Part shown: positions 1-13,314 of the stretch, one piece after another
Layout of the letters: the number at the start of each line of letters is the position of its first letter
How positions within the stretch are numbered: the first letter of the stretch is position 1
From: Paraphaeosphaeria minitans
Lineage: Eukaryota; Ascomycota; Dothideomycetes; Pleosporales; Didymosphaeriaceae
Assembly (NCBI GenBank): GCA_015832175.1
Contig: WJXW01000012.1
Coordinates: 1,322,001-1,386,000, forward strand
Direction: 5' to 3'
Length of the DNA stretch: 64,000 nucleotides
Made by a program: the position numbers and the translations under genes
Notes under the pieces: generated by a model
Told to the model about the DNA's origin: nothing
Databases searched by the model: none
The model's input: only the letters and a program-made list of their open reading frames with translations

Positions 1-2144
1 TTACCTTACTAAGAGAGTATAGGAAATAGACATATATATTTATAGAGAAGGAAGGAAAAGCAAACCTACTAAAACATTAACCCTAGGATCTTATAATAGA
101 CCTAGAAGAAGGGGAGACACTACCCTTTAGACTACTATATAGTACGATAGGAGAAGAACTCCTTAAAGAACGTAATTTTATTAAGATAAACCTTAAGAAA
201 GGATATATATAACTATTAAAATTACTAGCAGTAAGCCCTTTTATATTTGTTAAGAAAAAGGATAGATTAGATAGACTATACGTTAACTACTAACAACTTA
301 ATAATATAACAATAAAGAACTAATATCTACTACTAAACATTACAGAGTTACGAGATTAACTATCTTAAGCTAAGATATTTATAATAATAGATCTAAAAGA
401 CGGTTACCACCTTATACAAATTAAGAAAGGTAAAGAATAGAAAACAGCATTTTAATTACGCTATAGACTATTTAAATATAAAGTTATGCCTTTTAGACTT
501 ATAAACGCACTAGTAGCTTTTATAGCACTTATTAATAATATACTCTACAAATATCTAGACATATTTGTTATTGCGTATATAAACAATATCCTTATCTTTT
601 CTAAAAATAAATTAGACGACACTAAGTATGTATAGATATTACTAGAAGTACTAGATAAAACATGCCTTTGTATTAAACTTAAGAAATGTAAGTTTAACGT
701 TAAATAACTAAAATTCCTAGAATATATTATTACTATAGAAGGAATTAAGATAGCACTAAGTAAAGTTAAATGTATTAAGAACTAGCTAATACTAAAGATA
801 GCTAAGAATATCTAAGAATTCTTAGAATTCTATAGATTTAACTAACAATTTATCTAAGATTACGTAAAGGTCACAATACCCTTAATAAATCTTATAAAGA
901 AGGACGTACCCTTTAAATAGATAAATAAGTGTAGAATGTTATTCTAACTCCTTAAAATAGTATATATTATAGAACCTATCCTTATTTATTTTAGAAGCGA
1001 TAAACTACTACGCTTTAAAACAAACGCTAGCGATCTTACGCTAAGCGCCTACGCTAAATAAGAATATAATAGTAAATAGCACCTAATTGCCTATTACTTA
1101 TGTAAATTTAATAACGCTAAAACATAATACAATATATATAATAAAGAACTCTACGCTATTGTTAAAGCCTTAAAGCACTAGAGGATTTACGCACTTAGTT
1201 ACTTAACACTAGAAATCTATATAGATTATAAGAATCTTCTAAGGTTCATAATAACAAAAGAACTTACACTATAACAACAAAGATAGTTATAGACTACTAG
1301 GTAGTATAAGTTTAAAATTATCTATATAGCTAGAAAAGAAAATAGCAGAGTAGACGCTCTTAGCTAATAAAGTAATTTAGTAGAAGAAAAGGTAAAAACC
1401 TTCTCTATAATCCTTTGCAAAGCTAAAGATAGATCTCTAGAACTAATAGTAGAACTAAATTAACTTTTAGTAATTAACTAAGAAGTTCTAGAACATCTAT
1501 AGACTAAGATTATCTAATAATACCATAATAACCCTATGTACGTACACCTAGGCATTATAAAGACAATAGAACTTATCTAAAGGAATTACACCTTTAAAGG
1601 AATTAAAGAAGCTATAACAACTTATATCTATAAATATGCAGAATGCTAGAGAAATAAACACAGTATATATTTTAAATATAAAGAGATGTAAGCAATTAAA
1701 ATACTAATAGTACTATAAGAAGATATCGCTATAGATTTTATTATAGGAATTCTAAACTCTAAGGATCTAACAACAGGAATTAAATATAATAGCATACTAG
1801 TAGTAGTCTACTAACTAACTAAGTATATTAAGCTTATTTTATGCCTTAAAAGAATAATAGTAAAGGAACTTACTTTTCTTATCCTAGACTAACTAATTAG
1901 ACACTACGGAATCTTAAAAATAATTATTAGTAATAGAGACAAGCTCTTTATATTAAATTATTAGATAACACTTATAGCCCTACTTAGAATAAAAAGAAAG
2001 CTATTAACAGCTTATTATCTACAAATGGATAGACAGATAGAACGAACGAACTAAACTATGAAAATGTACCTACGCATCTACTGTAATAGTTAGAAGAATA
2101 ACTAGGTTTTATTACTACCTATAGCACAGTTAGCCTATAATAAT

Positions 2145-2356
2145 TATTAGAACCCTGGGTACCTGGCTAGGCTCTAGGATAGTAAGGGCCAGCTGGGTGC
2201 AGGTGGAGATCACCTAATCTAAGGCTATATAGTTCTATCGCTAACAGAGTAATCTAGCAGCGATTCGTCTATCCTCTATCCTATATCCTACTATACAATC
2301 CACCATTGTTTCACATCTAAAGCTAAAGCTACATTGCTCGTGCCCAACTCCTAATA
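2145..2356. mobile_element. solo LTR nested in integrase of element A, TSD ATAAT
   Basis: A 212-bp insertion interrupts the integrase of element A. It starts TATTAG and ends CTAATA, which fits LTR ends TGTTAG/CTAACA after C-to-T change. It is flanked by a perfect 5-bp duplication, ATAAT at 2140-2144 and 2357-2361. The uninterrupted site is visible in element B near 6180-6200, which confirms the insertion and the duplication. It is visibly richer in G and C than its host and does not resemble the Gypsy LTRs here. It is probably a solo LTR of another family, possibly Copia; the family is inferred. Confidence 0.8.
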
Positions 2357-3014
2357 ATAATAAAGTATTAGTAGTATTAGGACATACACTGTTCTATACA
2401 AACCATAGAAGACACCCATATCTCTTTAATTAACGATTTTCTACGACTATTAAAGCAAAAGAAGCTATAGATATAGTAGAAAATATAAAGAAAATACACT
2501 AATAACTCTAAGAGAATCTTAAGAAAGCTTAGCAGCAATTAATTTTATACTAAAACTAAAAACAAAAAATAGCACCTTAGCTAAAGAAGGGGGATAAAGT
2601 ATATCTACTTATAAAGAACCTTTAAACTTAGAAGAAGAAACATAAGAAACTAGATTATATTAAGGTTAGACTATTTTATATTTCTAAGTAAATATTACTA
2701 GTAAACTATAAGTTAGAACTACTGCTAGATATAAAGATATACCTAGTATTCTATGTATTACTACTAAAACTAGTAGACCCTAATACACTAGTTAAAACCA
2801 CCTTCTACTACTAGACTAAGGAAGAAAATAAATTTAAAGTTAAAAGAATTCTACAATATAATTAGTAAGACAAAATATACCTTTTCTAAATAGAAAGGTT
2901 ACCTACACAGCGAAAACACTTAGGAACTAAAGAACTACTTAAGAAACTATTAATAAAAGATTAAAGAATTCTATTAATAGACTTACCTAAGATAGTAACG
3001 CTAAAGACTTATCC

Positions 3015-3504
3015 TAGAACTCTAGAGACAGGTTATCTATTATAGACTATATAGACGTGCTAAGTTTAGCTAGACTAGTAGGCTAAGTAGGATAGGCTAG
3101 GTCCTCTTCTAACTCTAGCTCTACTAGAGTAGCACTCTTTACTATAATAACCTTATTAGCATACTTCTTATTCTGCGCTAATTATTTTAATAACTAATCC
3201 TTTTTCATACACGCTACGCGTAGGGCTTTAAACGCTATATTTTATTTTTTTTACGCCTCTAATATTTACGCCTCTAATTTTTTTTTTTAGTAATTAACTA
3301 TAAGAACTTATTCTTAGTAATAGCTATATTACACTTTAAGTCTTATTTCTAACACTTACTACACTTCCCTAAGCTAATATAGACTTTATAAATATAGGAA
3401 TACGACTTATAAAAGGAGCACTTTAAAACTATAACTACTCTATAGTTTTTAATAGTAAAGATAAGGTTATAACAACACTTTATAGAATTATAGTTAGTAG
3501 GCAT
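3015..3504 (-). pseudogene. antisense Cys-motif/coiled-coil ORF of element A
   Basis: This degraded reading frame runs opposite to pol, from an ATG at 3504 just upstream of the polypurine tract, towards the end of the chromodomain. It begins MPTN and contains a CxxC followed six residues later by a third Cys, then a Lys-rich stretch. Near its end is an acidic segment reading ESATLVELELEEDL in one frame (the E of ESA is K in the actual sequence). The in-frame stops are TAA and TAG only. The same layout is seen in elements B, C, D and E. Proteins of this general look are, from memory, frequent as hypothetical proteins in fungal genomes; this was not checked. Function unknown. Confidence 0.55.
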
Positions 3505-3541
3505 AATTCTTTAGAACAAAGAATAGAAAGGGAGGGGATAA

Positions 3542-3954
3542 TATTACGTACTAAATAATAATATAGGACTTAGGCGCTTATAAAGGTGTAATAAAGTAGT
3601 AATAGGGTTATAAATGTAATAAAGAAACACTAAGTAACTTAGATTAGGTTATATAATACGCTTAGTTACTTAGCAGCACTAAGTAGTAAAGTAGGTTACG
3701 TAAGGTGCTTAGTTACTTAGTGGCACTAAGTAGTAGAGTAGCCTTAGTATATAGGAACGTAAGGATAGGCTCTCTATACTTGTGTTTAATCTGTTTATTA
3801 ATCTATTGTTTAGATTCTAGCAGACCAAATTATTAACTTATTACACTTTGTTAAGATACTAACGTATTAATAAGACCTTCCACCTTCTGTAAGTACTCCT
3901 GCCTAAGAACCAACCTTAACCCCTTTAGGACTAGCTACCCTCTTAGATTTAACA
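3542..3954 (+). repeat. 3' LTR of Gypsy element A (U3 type 2)
   Basis: This 413-bp LTR begins TATTACG directly after the polypurine tract and ends TTAGATTTAACA. The left part carries two imperfect repeats built on CTTAGTTACTTAG...CACTAAGTAGT. The right ~215 bp are shared with all other Gypsy LTRs in the window. The 5 bp that follow (AATAG) would be the right target duplication; the left one lies outside the window. Confidence 0.85.
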
Positions 3955-6900
3955 AATAGATAGTTAAAAAATAGAAGCATACCTTAGTAAACGCTAGTAG
4001 GAATCACTAGGTTAAGAAGTGTAAGAAGGAGGATAATAGTATACCTCTTACTTTACTAAGAGAGTACAGAAAATAGATATACATATTTATAGAAAAGGAA
4101 GGAAAAGTAAACCTACCTAAATATTAACCCTAGGATCTTACAATAGACCTAGAAGAAGAGAAGACGCTACCCTTTAGACTACTATATAGTAAAATAGGAG
4201 AAGAACTTAAAGAACGTAATTTTATTAAGATAAACCTTAAAAAAAGACATATATAACTATTAAAGTTACTAGTAGTAAGCCCTTTTATATTTATTAAGAA
4301 AAAAGATAAATTAGATAGACTATATATTAACTACTAACAACTTAATAATATAATAATAAAGAACTAATATCTACTAACAAATATTATAAAGCTATAAGAT
4401 TAACTATCTTAAGCTAAGATATTTACAATAATAGATCTAAGAGATAGTTACCACCTTATATAAATTAAGAAAGGTGGAGAATAGAAAACAGCGTTTTAAT
4501 TACGCTATAAACTATTTAAATATAAGGTTATGCCTTTTAGACTTATAAACACACTAGCAGCTTTTATAGCACTTATTAACAACGTACTCTATAAATATCT
4601 AGATATATTTATTATCGCGTATATAGACGATATTCTTGTCTTTTCTAAAAACAAATTAGACTACACTAAGCATGTATAGATAGTACTAGAAGCACTAGAC
4701 AAAGTATACCTTCGCATTAAACTTAAGAAATATAAGTTTAATGTTAAATAACTTAAATTCCTAGGACATATTATTACTATAGAAGGAATTAAGATAGCAC
4801 TAAGTAAAATTAAATATATTAAGAACTAGCTAATACTAAAGACAGCTAAGAATATCTAAGAATTTTTAGAATTCTGTAGATTTAACTAATAATTTATCCA
4901 AGATTACGTAAAGGTTATAATACCTTTAATAAATGTTATAGAAAAGGACGTACCTTTTAAATAAATAAATAAGTATAGAATGTTATTCTAACTCCTTAAG
5001 ACAGTATGTATTATAGAACCTATCTTTATTTATTTTAGAAGTAATAAACTACTACGCTTTAAAACAGACACTAGCAATTTTACGCTAGGCGCCTACGCTA
5101 AATAAGAATATAATAGTAAATAACACCTAATTATCTATTACTTGTGCAAATTTAGTGACGCTAAAACACAATATAATGTATATAACAAAGAACTCTACGC
5201 TATTATTAAAGCCTTAAAGCACTAGAAGATTTACGCGCTTAGTTCCTTAATACTAAAAATCTATATAGATTATAAAAACCTTCTAAGGTTCATAATAACA
5301 AAAGAACTTACACTATAATAACAAAGATAGTTGTAGACTACTAGATAGTATAAGTTTAAAATTATTTATGTAGCTAGAAAAGAAAATGGTAGAGTAGACG
5401 CTCTTAGCTAACAAAGCGATCTAGCAGGAGAAAAGATAAAAACCTTTTCTATAATCCTTTGCAAAGCTAAAAATAGATCTCTAGAACTAATAGTAGAACT
5501 AAATTAACTTTTAGTAATTAACTAAGAAGTTCTAGAACATTTATAGACTAAGATTATTTAATAATACTATAATAACGCTATATACAGACACCTAGGTATT
5601 ACAAAAATAATAAAACTTATCTAAAAAAATTATACCTTTAAAGGAATTAAGGAAGCTGTAATAACTTGTATTCGCAAATATATAGAATACTAGAAAAATA
5701 AACATAGTATATATCTTAAATATAGAGAGATGTAAGCAATTAGAATACTAATAGCACTATAGGAAGATATTGCTATAGATTTTGTTATAGGATTTCTAAA
5801 CTCTAAGGATTTAATAACAGGAATTAAATATAATAGTATACTAGTAATAGTCTGCCAACTAACTAAGTATATTAAGCTTATTCTATGCCTTAAGAGAATA
5901 ATAGTAAAGGAAATTACTCATTTTATTCTAGACTAACTAATTAGACACCACAGAATTCTAAAAATAATTATTAGTGATAGAGACAAGCTTTTTACATTAA
6001 ATTACTAGATAATGCTTATAGCCCTACTTAGAACAAAACAAAAGCTATTAACGGCTTACTATCTACAAATGGATAGATAGACAGAACGTACGAACTAAAC
6101 TATAGAAACGTACCTACACATCTACTGCAATAGTTAGAAGAATAACTAGGTTTTATTACTACCTATAGTATAGTTGGCCTATAATAATAAAGTATTAGCA
6201 GTATTAGGATATACACTATTCTATATAAACTATAGAAAACACCTATATCTCTCTAATTAACGATTTCCTACAACAATTAAAGCAAAAAACGCTATAGATA
6301 TAGTAGAAAGTATAAAGAAAATACACTAATAACTCTAAGAGAATCTTAAAAAAGCTTAATAGCAATTAATTTCTTACTAAAATTAAAAATAAAAAATAGC
6401 ACTTTAGCTAAAGAAGGGGGATAAAGTATATCTACTTACAAAGAACCTTTAAACTTAAAAGAAGAAATATAAGAAACTAGATTATATTAAGGTTAGACTA
6501 TTTTATATTTCTAAGTGAATATTACTAGTAAACTATAAGTTGGAACCACCACTAGATGTAAAGATACACCTAGTATTCTACGTATTACTACTAGAACTAG
6601 CAGACCCTAATACACTAGTTAAAACCGCCTTCTACTACAGAACTAAGAAAGAAAATAAATTTAAAGTTAAAAGAATTCTAGAATATAATTAGTAAGATAA
6701 AATATACCTTATTAAATAGAAAGGTTACCTATATAGCAAAAACACTTAGGAACTAGTAGCCTACCTAAAGAACTATTAATAAAAAATTAAGGAGTTTTGT
6801 AGATAATTAACACAATATAATATTATCCTTACTTAGGAAGGCAGAGTTATAGAATTATCCTAGAACTCTAAAGGAAGATTATTTATTACTAACTAAATAG

Positions 6901-7053
6901 ACAAACTAAGCTCTACAGAACCTATAGGCTAAGTAGGCTAAACTAGATTCTCCTCTAACTCTATTAGCGTAGTACTTTCTACTATAATTACCTCTCTAGC
7001 ACGCTTTTTGTTCTGCGCTAACTATTTTAATAACTACTTCTTTTTTACACACG
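3955..7053 (+). mobile_element. Gypsy element B, left segment (pol), split by element C
   Basis: This is the internal gag-pol region of a second plus-strand Gypsy copy, starting where element A is inserted. Reverse transcriptase covers about 4150-4780 and keeps an intact Y-I-D-D box at 4620-4631, unlike A and E. RNase H (about 5070-5390), integrase (about 5480-6400) and a chromodomain (about 6650-6800) follow. Frames are full of TAA and TAG. At 7053 the copy is cut by element C and resumes at 13771, where the same 3' sequence continues up to its LTR. Confidence 0.87.
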
Positions 7054-7509
7054 TGTTAAATCCAAGAGGGTAGCTAGTCCTAAAGGGTTAAGGTTAGTTC
7101 TTAGGCAGGAGTACTTATAGAAAGTAAAAAGTCTTATTAGTATAATAGTATCTTGCGAAGTGTAATAAGTTAATAATTTAGTCTACTAGAATCTAAACAA
7201 TAGATTAATAAATAGATTAAATATAAGTATAAGAAGCTTATTCTCGCGTTCCTATATACTAAGTAATCCTACACATCCTAGAATCCTATACGTCCTAGAA
7301 TCCCATGCGTCCCAGAATCCCATACGTCCCAGAATCCCGTACGGGTAAGTCCCACGTGTCCTAGAGTTCCTGTACAGGCGAGGCCTGTGCAGTCCTTAGG
7401 ACCCTTAGGACCTATAACCTATTACCTAACTACTTAGTTAGCTAACTCTAGCGGACTAGTAGTCTAATAAGCTTATACCCTACTACTTATACACAACTAA
7501 ATCCTAATA
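7054..7509 (-). repeat. LTR of element C (U3 type 1, 17-bp repeats)
   Basis: This is the 456-bp LTR at the 3' end of element C, beginning TGTTAAATCC and ending TCCTAATA on the plus strand. About 7270-7345 it holds four tandem 17-bp units built on CGTCCYAGAATCCCRTR. These units are absent from the LTRs of A, B, D and E. A reverse-complemented polypurine tract follows at 7510. Confidence 0.88.
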
Positions 7510-7649
7510 TTATCCTTCCCCTCTAAGCTTAATATCCTTATAAGTTAACCACCTATAAAGTTATTATCTCGTTCTGTTTAATATCGCCACAGTTAAGCTA
7601 ATTATCTTAAAAAAGACTACATTTTTATAATAGTTACCTATTTATACTA

Positions 7650-8110
7650 TGCTAAGAAGAAATATACTTATTATCTTTCTTCTTTGCACTCTTAGTATAC
7701 TAACTATATTAGATAGGGAAACTAGAAGTGTAAGCCTAAAGAGATCCCTTTACTAGATTATTTAAAAATAGATACTAAAATAGAGAGGTTAGAAAAGTTA
7801 GAGACTAAAGAGAAGACAAAGCTCTATATTAAGAAAAAGCTAGCTAAGGCAGCTCTCCTTCGCGCCTATTAGGCGCAAGAGAAGATGGCGCGCTTATGCA
7901 ATTAGTAAAAGAAATTACATTAGAAAAAATAAAAATTGTTTAATTATAGCATAAGTACTATAGATAAGTTAGAAGCACTTAAGGCGTAGGAGGAGTTAGC
8001 ATAAGCTACTGCGTTAATAAATCCTAACGCGCTATTAGGCGCTAAGGTAATTAACTAGTCTATTCTATAGGCTAGCCCCTATACTAGTGGTGATTCCTAG
8101 GTGCGTCCTA
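7650..8110 (+). pseudogene. antisense Cys-motif/coiled-coil ORF of element C
   Basis: This degraded frame lies opposite to pol at the 3' end of element C. One frame shows a CxxC-x7-C pattern (two of the Cys read as Tyr, as expected from C-to-T change) followed by KPKEIPLLDYL. A long Lys/Glu/Leu-rich stretch then follows (IERLEKLETKEKTKL and beyond) that would form a coiled coil. In-frame stops are TAA and TAG. The start codon is not resolved. The frame may overlap the end of the chromodomain on the other strand. Its position matches the antisense frames of the other elements, but the sequence is a different variant. Confidence 0.5.
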
Positions 8111-11100
8111 GTTATTTCTAGTAGAATTCCTTAATCTTTTACTAATAGTTTCCTAGATTATTCTTTAGTTCCTAGGTGTTTTCGCTATATAGGTAACCTT
8201 TCTACTTAATAAAGTACGTGTTATTGTGCTAATTATATTCTAGAATTCTTTTAACCTTAAATTTATTTTCTTCCTTAGTCTAGTAGTAGAAGGTGGTTTC
8301 AACTAGTGTATTAGGGTCTACTAGTTCTAGTAGTAATACATAGAATACTAGGTATATCTTTGCATCTAGCGGTAGTTCCAACTTATAGTTCACTAGTAAT
8401 ATTTACTTAGAAATATAAAATAGTCTAACCTTAATATAATCCAGTTTCTTATGTTTTTTCTTCTAAGTTTAAAAGTTCTTTGTAAGCAGATATACTTTAT
8501 CCCCCTTCTTTAGCTAAGGTGCCATTTTTCATTTTTAGTTTTAGTATAAAATTAATTGCTACTAAGCTTTCTTAAGATTCTCTTAGAGTTATTAGTGTAT
8601 TTTCTTTATATTTTCTGCTATATCTATAGCTTCTTTTACTTTAATTATCATAAGAAATTATTAGTTAAAGAGATGTAGGTGTCTTCTATAGTTTACATAG
8701 AATAGTGTATATCCTAATACTACTAATACTTTGTTATTATAGGCCAACTGTGCTATAGGTAGTAATAAAACCCAGTTATTCTTCTAACTATTACAGTAGA
8801 TGCGTAGGTACGTTTCTATAGTTTAGTTCGTACGTTCTGTCTATCTATCTGTTTATAGATAGTAAGCTGTTAATAGTTTTCGTTTTATTCTAAGCAGTGC
8901 TATAAGCGTTGTCTAATAATTTAACGTAAAGAGCTTATCTCTGTTACTAATAATTATTTTTAGGATTCTATAGTGTCTAACTAGTTAGTCTAGAATAAGA
9001 AAAGCGAGTTCTTTTGCTATTATTCTTTTAAGGCATAGAATAAGCTTAATATACTTAGTTAGTTGGCAGACTATTACTAGTATACTGTTGTATTTAATTC
9101 CTGTTATTAGATCCTTAGAGTTTAGAATTCCTATAATAAAATCTATAGCAATGTCTTCCTATAGTACTGTTAGTATTCTAGTTGCTTACATCTCTTTATA
9201 TTTAAGATATATACTATGTTTATTTCTTTAGTATTCTACACATTTATAGATGTAAGTTATTACAGCTTCCTTAATTCCTTTAAAGGTGTAATTTCTTTAG
9301 ATAAGTTCTATTGTCTTTGTGATGCCTAAGTGTCCGTACATAGGGTTATCGTAGTATTGTTGGATAATCTTAGTCTATAGATATTCTAGAACTTCTTAGT
9401 TAATTACAAAAAGTTAATTTAGTTCTACTATTAGCTCTAGAGATCTATCTTTGGCTTTGCGAAGGATTACAGAGAAGGTTTTTGCCTTTTCTCCTACTAG
9501 ATTACTTTATTAGCTAAGAGCGTCTACTCTGCTATTTTCTTTCCTAGCTATATAGATAATTTTAAACTTATACTACCTAGTGGTTTATAACTATCTTTGT
9601 TATTATAGCGTAAGTTTTTTTGTTATTATAAACCTTAGAAGGTTCTTGTAATCTATATAGATTTCTAGTGTTAAGTATCTAAGCGCATAAATCCTCTAGT
9701 GCTTTAAGGCTTTAATAATAGTGTAGAGTTCTTTATTATGTACGTTATATTGTGTTTTAGGGTTATTAAATTTGCATAAGTAATAGGCAATTAGGTGCCA
9801 TTTACTATTACGTTCTTATTTAGCGTAGGCGCCTAGCGTAAGATCGCTAGCGTCTGTTTTAAAGCGCAGTGGTTTATTACTTCTAAAATAAATAAGGATA
9901 GGTTCTATAATATATGCTGTCTTAAGGAGTTAGAATAACATTCTACACTTATTTGTTTATTTAAAGGGTACGTCCTTCTTTATAAGATTTGTTAAAGGTA
10001 TTATAACCTTTATATAGTTTTAGATAAATTGTTAATTAAATCTACAGAATTCTAAGAATTCTTAGATGTTTTTAGCTGTCTTTAGTATTAGCCAGTTTTT
10101 AATATATTTAACTTTACTTAGTGCTATCTTAATTCCTTCTATAGTAATAATGTGTCCTAGGAATTTAAGTTATTTAACGTTAAACTTACATTTCTTAAGT
10201 TTAATGCGAAGGCATACTTTATCTAGTGCTTTTAGTACTGTTTGTATATACTTAGTGTAGTCTAATTTGTTTTTAGAAAAGACAAGGATATTGTCTATAT
10301 ATATAATAACAAATATGTCTAGATGTTTATAGAGTACGTTGTTAATAAGTGCTATAAAAGCTGCTGGTGCATTTATAAGTCTAAATAGCATAACCCTATA
10401 CTTAAATAGTTTATAGCGTGATTAAAACGCTATTTTCTATTCTTTACCTTTCTTAATTTATATAAAGTAGTAACTGTCTCTTAGATCTATTATTATGAAT
10501 ATCTTAGCTTAAGACAGTTAATCTTATAACTCTACAATATTTAGTAGTAGATATTAGTTCTTTATTATTATGTTATTAAGTTGTTAGTAGTTAACGCATA
10601 GTCTGTCTAATCTATTCTTTTTCTTAATAAATATAAAAGGGCTTACTGCTAGTAACTTTAATAGTTATATATATCCTTTCTTAAGGTTTGTCTTAATAAA
10701 ATTACGTTCTTTAAGGAGTTCTTCTCCTGTCTTACTATATAGTGGTCTAAAGGGTGGCGTTTTCCCTTCTTCTAGGTCTATTATAAGATCCTAGAGTTAA
10801 TGTTTAGGTAGGTTTACTTTTCTTTCCTTTTCTATAAATATGTGTATCTATTTCCTGTACTCTCTTAGTAAGGTAAGGGGTGTGCTGTTGTCCTCCTTTT
10901 TACGCTTCTTAATCTAGTAGTTCCTGCTAGCGTCTACTAAGGTGTGTTTCTGTTTTTTAACTATCTATCGCGGTATTATGTTGTTAATAACTCCTTTATT
11001 TACTATTATTTTTAGTTAATGCGTAGGCTTTACTTATAATGTATAATTACAGCGTTTAAATAATATTTTCTTTATACCCTAGTTAATTTACAGGTTGTGT

Positions 11101-13314
11101 ATTATTAACTAAGGTAATTTTAAGACTAACTTATGCTTAGATCCTAGTAAGACATCTAAAGTAAGTTCCTCTCTATGTCCTTAGACTATTATTATGGTAG
11201 TAACCTCCTAGTATATTTAAGGTGTCTTAGGCATTAGGGATCTATTCGCGATATAGACAATATAGGGTACTTTTTTCTTTAATATTATAAGTCCTGCTTA
11301 TCTTGCTATCTAATAAGATATAAAGTTCCTTCCTACTCCTAAGTCTATAAAAGCTTAAGCCTATATTCCTTTAAGCTGTACTAGTAGCTTAACTAATACT
11401 ATACTTACTATAGTATTTAATTTAATAAAGGCGTTTTCTTATCTAAGTTTAGGCCTAAAAAAGACATCTATTCGTGTAGGTTATAGTTAAGTTCTAGTGC
11501 CTAGTATACGTTTCTAAGCATCCGCTTCTATTATTATTCTTAAGTATATAGCTTGTGTAGATTGTCTTTTTCTTCTTTCTGTGAGAATATTCTTCTATTT
11601 TTTCTCCTACAGTCTTTACCGTTCCTGTGTACTAGTTAAATTAGTAGTTCTATTATTACTTCTTACGTAGGGCAGTTTACAAAGCTATCTAAGTGTTTAG
11701 CTATATAGTAGTATTCGCAGTCTTAGTTTAGACACGTATACTAGTATAGTTATATACAGTCTCTATTAATAAGTATATTATAGTATTTATTACCCTTTAG
11801 CGTGAGATAAGGAAAGTATTTTACTTATTATTTATCCTAGAGGTGCTTATTATAAGCTGCGATAGAGTAGTCTATCTATATCTATCTATAGCGCAGTTTC
11901 CTTCTAGGTTATTTCTTATTCTTCTCTTTCTCTATCTTGTGTTATGTATATGTTGGTTCTTCGCAATGCGTTTATATATAGAATTAGTGTATAGGATTTT
12001 AGTGGTCTAGGTAGTACTTTAGTGCGTAGTCTAACTTCTTATTATTATAGGGTTGCATTCCTTTTAGTGCCTAGCAGGGTTCTATATAGTCCTAAACATT
12101 TAGTTTATACTTAGGTGACATAGGGTTGTCTTCTTTCTGCCTACTTTATAGGTGAGGAGTAGGAGATCTTAGTATCTCTTCTACATCTTCTACGTTGTAG
12201 TATATATTAGAGTTGTCTTCTAGATCTTTGTATAGTTGTAAGTTAGGTAAATCTAATTGCTTACTTTGCTCTAGTGTGACGCGTTAGTAACTAAATAGCG
12301 TTGTAATAACTTCCTATTCCTTATTAGGTTCTTAGTCTTTAATAGTTAGTACATTTAACTTAGTTTAATAGACTTTGTTCTTTAATCTATAGTTCCTGGC
12401 TATGTGGCCTAGTTTACTATATATAAAGCATTTACAGGTCTTAGTTATTAGTTATTAACTTCTATTAAAAACGCGTTTATTAGGCTACTTAGGGCCTATT
12501 TTTCCTCCTTTTCCTTTGCCTAAGTAGTTAAACTAGATATCTTCTATTAGTTTGTATCTCTAGTAGTTCCTTAGCTATTACTTTTAGACAATTCTAATAG
12601 GGTTCCTATAAACTATTTTTGCTAGTTGTCTAAAGCTTATCGCCCTAGGGTTTTAGTAGAGCTCCTGTTATAGTGAAAACTATTCTCTATTAATTCTAAT
12701 AGTTTCTTTGTATAGTTCCTTAAGGTTAGCGATTTGTGTACTACTACGCAAAAGTTCCTTACATAGTTTCTATTTAAGTCCTTATTTATACATATTCTAA
12801 AGAGATTTATTGTCCTAGTTAAGTTACACAGCGTATCTGCGAAACTTAGCTATATACTTAGCTGCTAATTATTTCTAAGTTATAGTTTAAATCTTTACTT
12901 TTATAATAGAGTTCTTATTAGCGATTCTAAAGAGTTACTTAAGGCACTTCTTAAAGTTATTATAATTTTTAATAATATTAACTATATTAGCGTGCTTATT
13001 TACGTAATTATTGTTATTATTATTATAGTCTATTCCTAGATACTTTTTAAAGTAAGAATAGATCTATAATCCTATATCTCTTCGCATATATATTACTACA
13101 AAGATAACCTTCTTTTTATCTTTAAGAGGTTTATCTAAGTTAAAGAAGTAGAAGTCTAACTAGAGAATCTAGACGTTAGTTTAAAATTATTCGCTAAAGT
13201 AGAGATTAGGTTTATGCGCCTTACTGCTATCCTTTATAGGAGCAATCTTAGCGGCACCTAAAGCTATAAAAGAGGTAGGAGTTTGTAAAGTACTTATATT
13301 AAGGGTGTTTAAGA

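Larger units (their letters stand above)
1..3954 (+). mobile_element. Gypsy element A, 5'-truncated by window edge, RIP-degraded
   Basis: This is the 3' part of a Ty3/Gypsy retrotransposon read on the plus strand. Reverse transcriptase remnants cover about 130-720, with the catalytic YxDD box degraded to Y-I-N-N near 575-590. RNase H remnants lie at about 1018-1330, integrase at about 1440-2530 (interrupted by a solo LTR), and a chromodomain at about 2850-2990. A polypurine tract (AGAAAGGGAGGGGATAA) ends at 3541 and is followed directly by the 3' LTR (3542-3954). Every frame is broken by TAA and TAG codons, so no protein can be made. Sequence after 3954 matches the interior of another copy (compare 28623 onward in element E), so A is inserted inside element B. 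The 5' LTR lies outside the window. Confidence 0.88.

Noticed and set aside
7270..7345. CRISPR-like array
   Set aside because: The regular 17-bp units have no spacers and lie in an LTR; these are U3 tandem repeats in a eukaryotic genome.
10170..10391. 73-codon open frame in element C as a gene
   Set aside because: It is a surviving piece of the Gypsy reverse transcriptase, not an independent gene.
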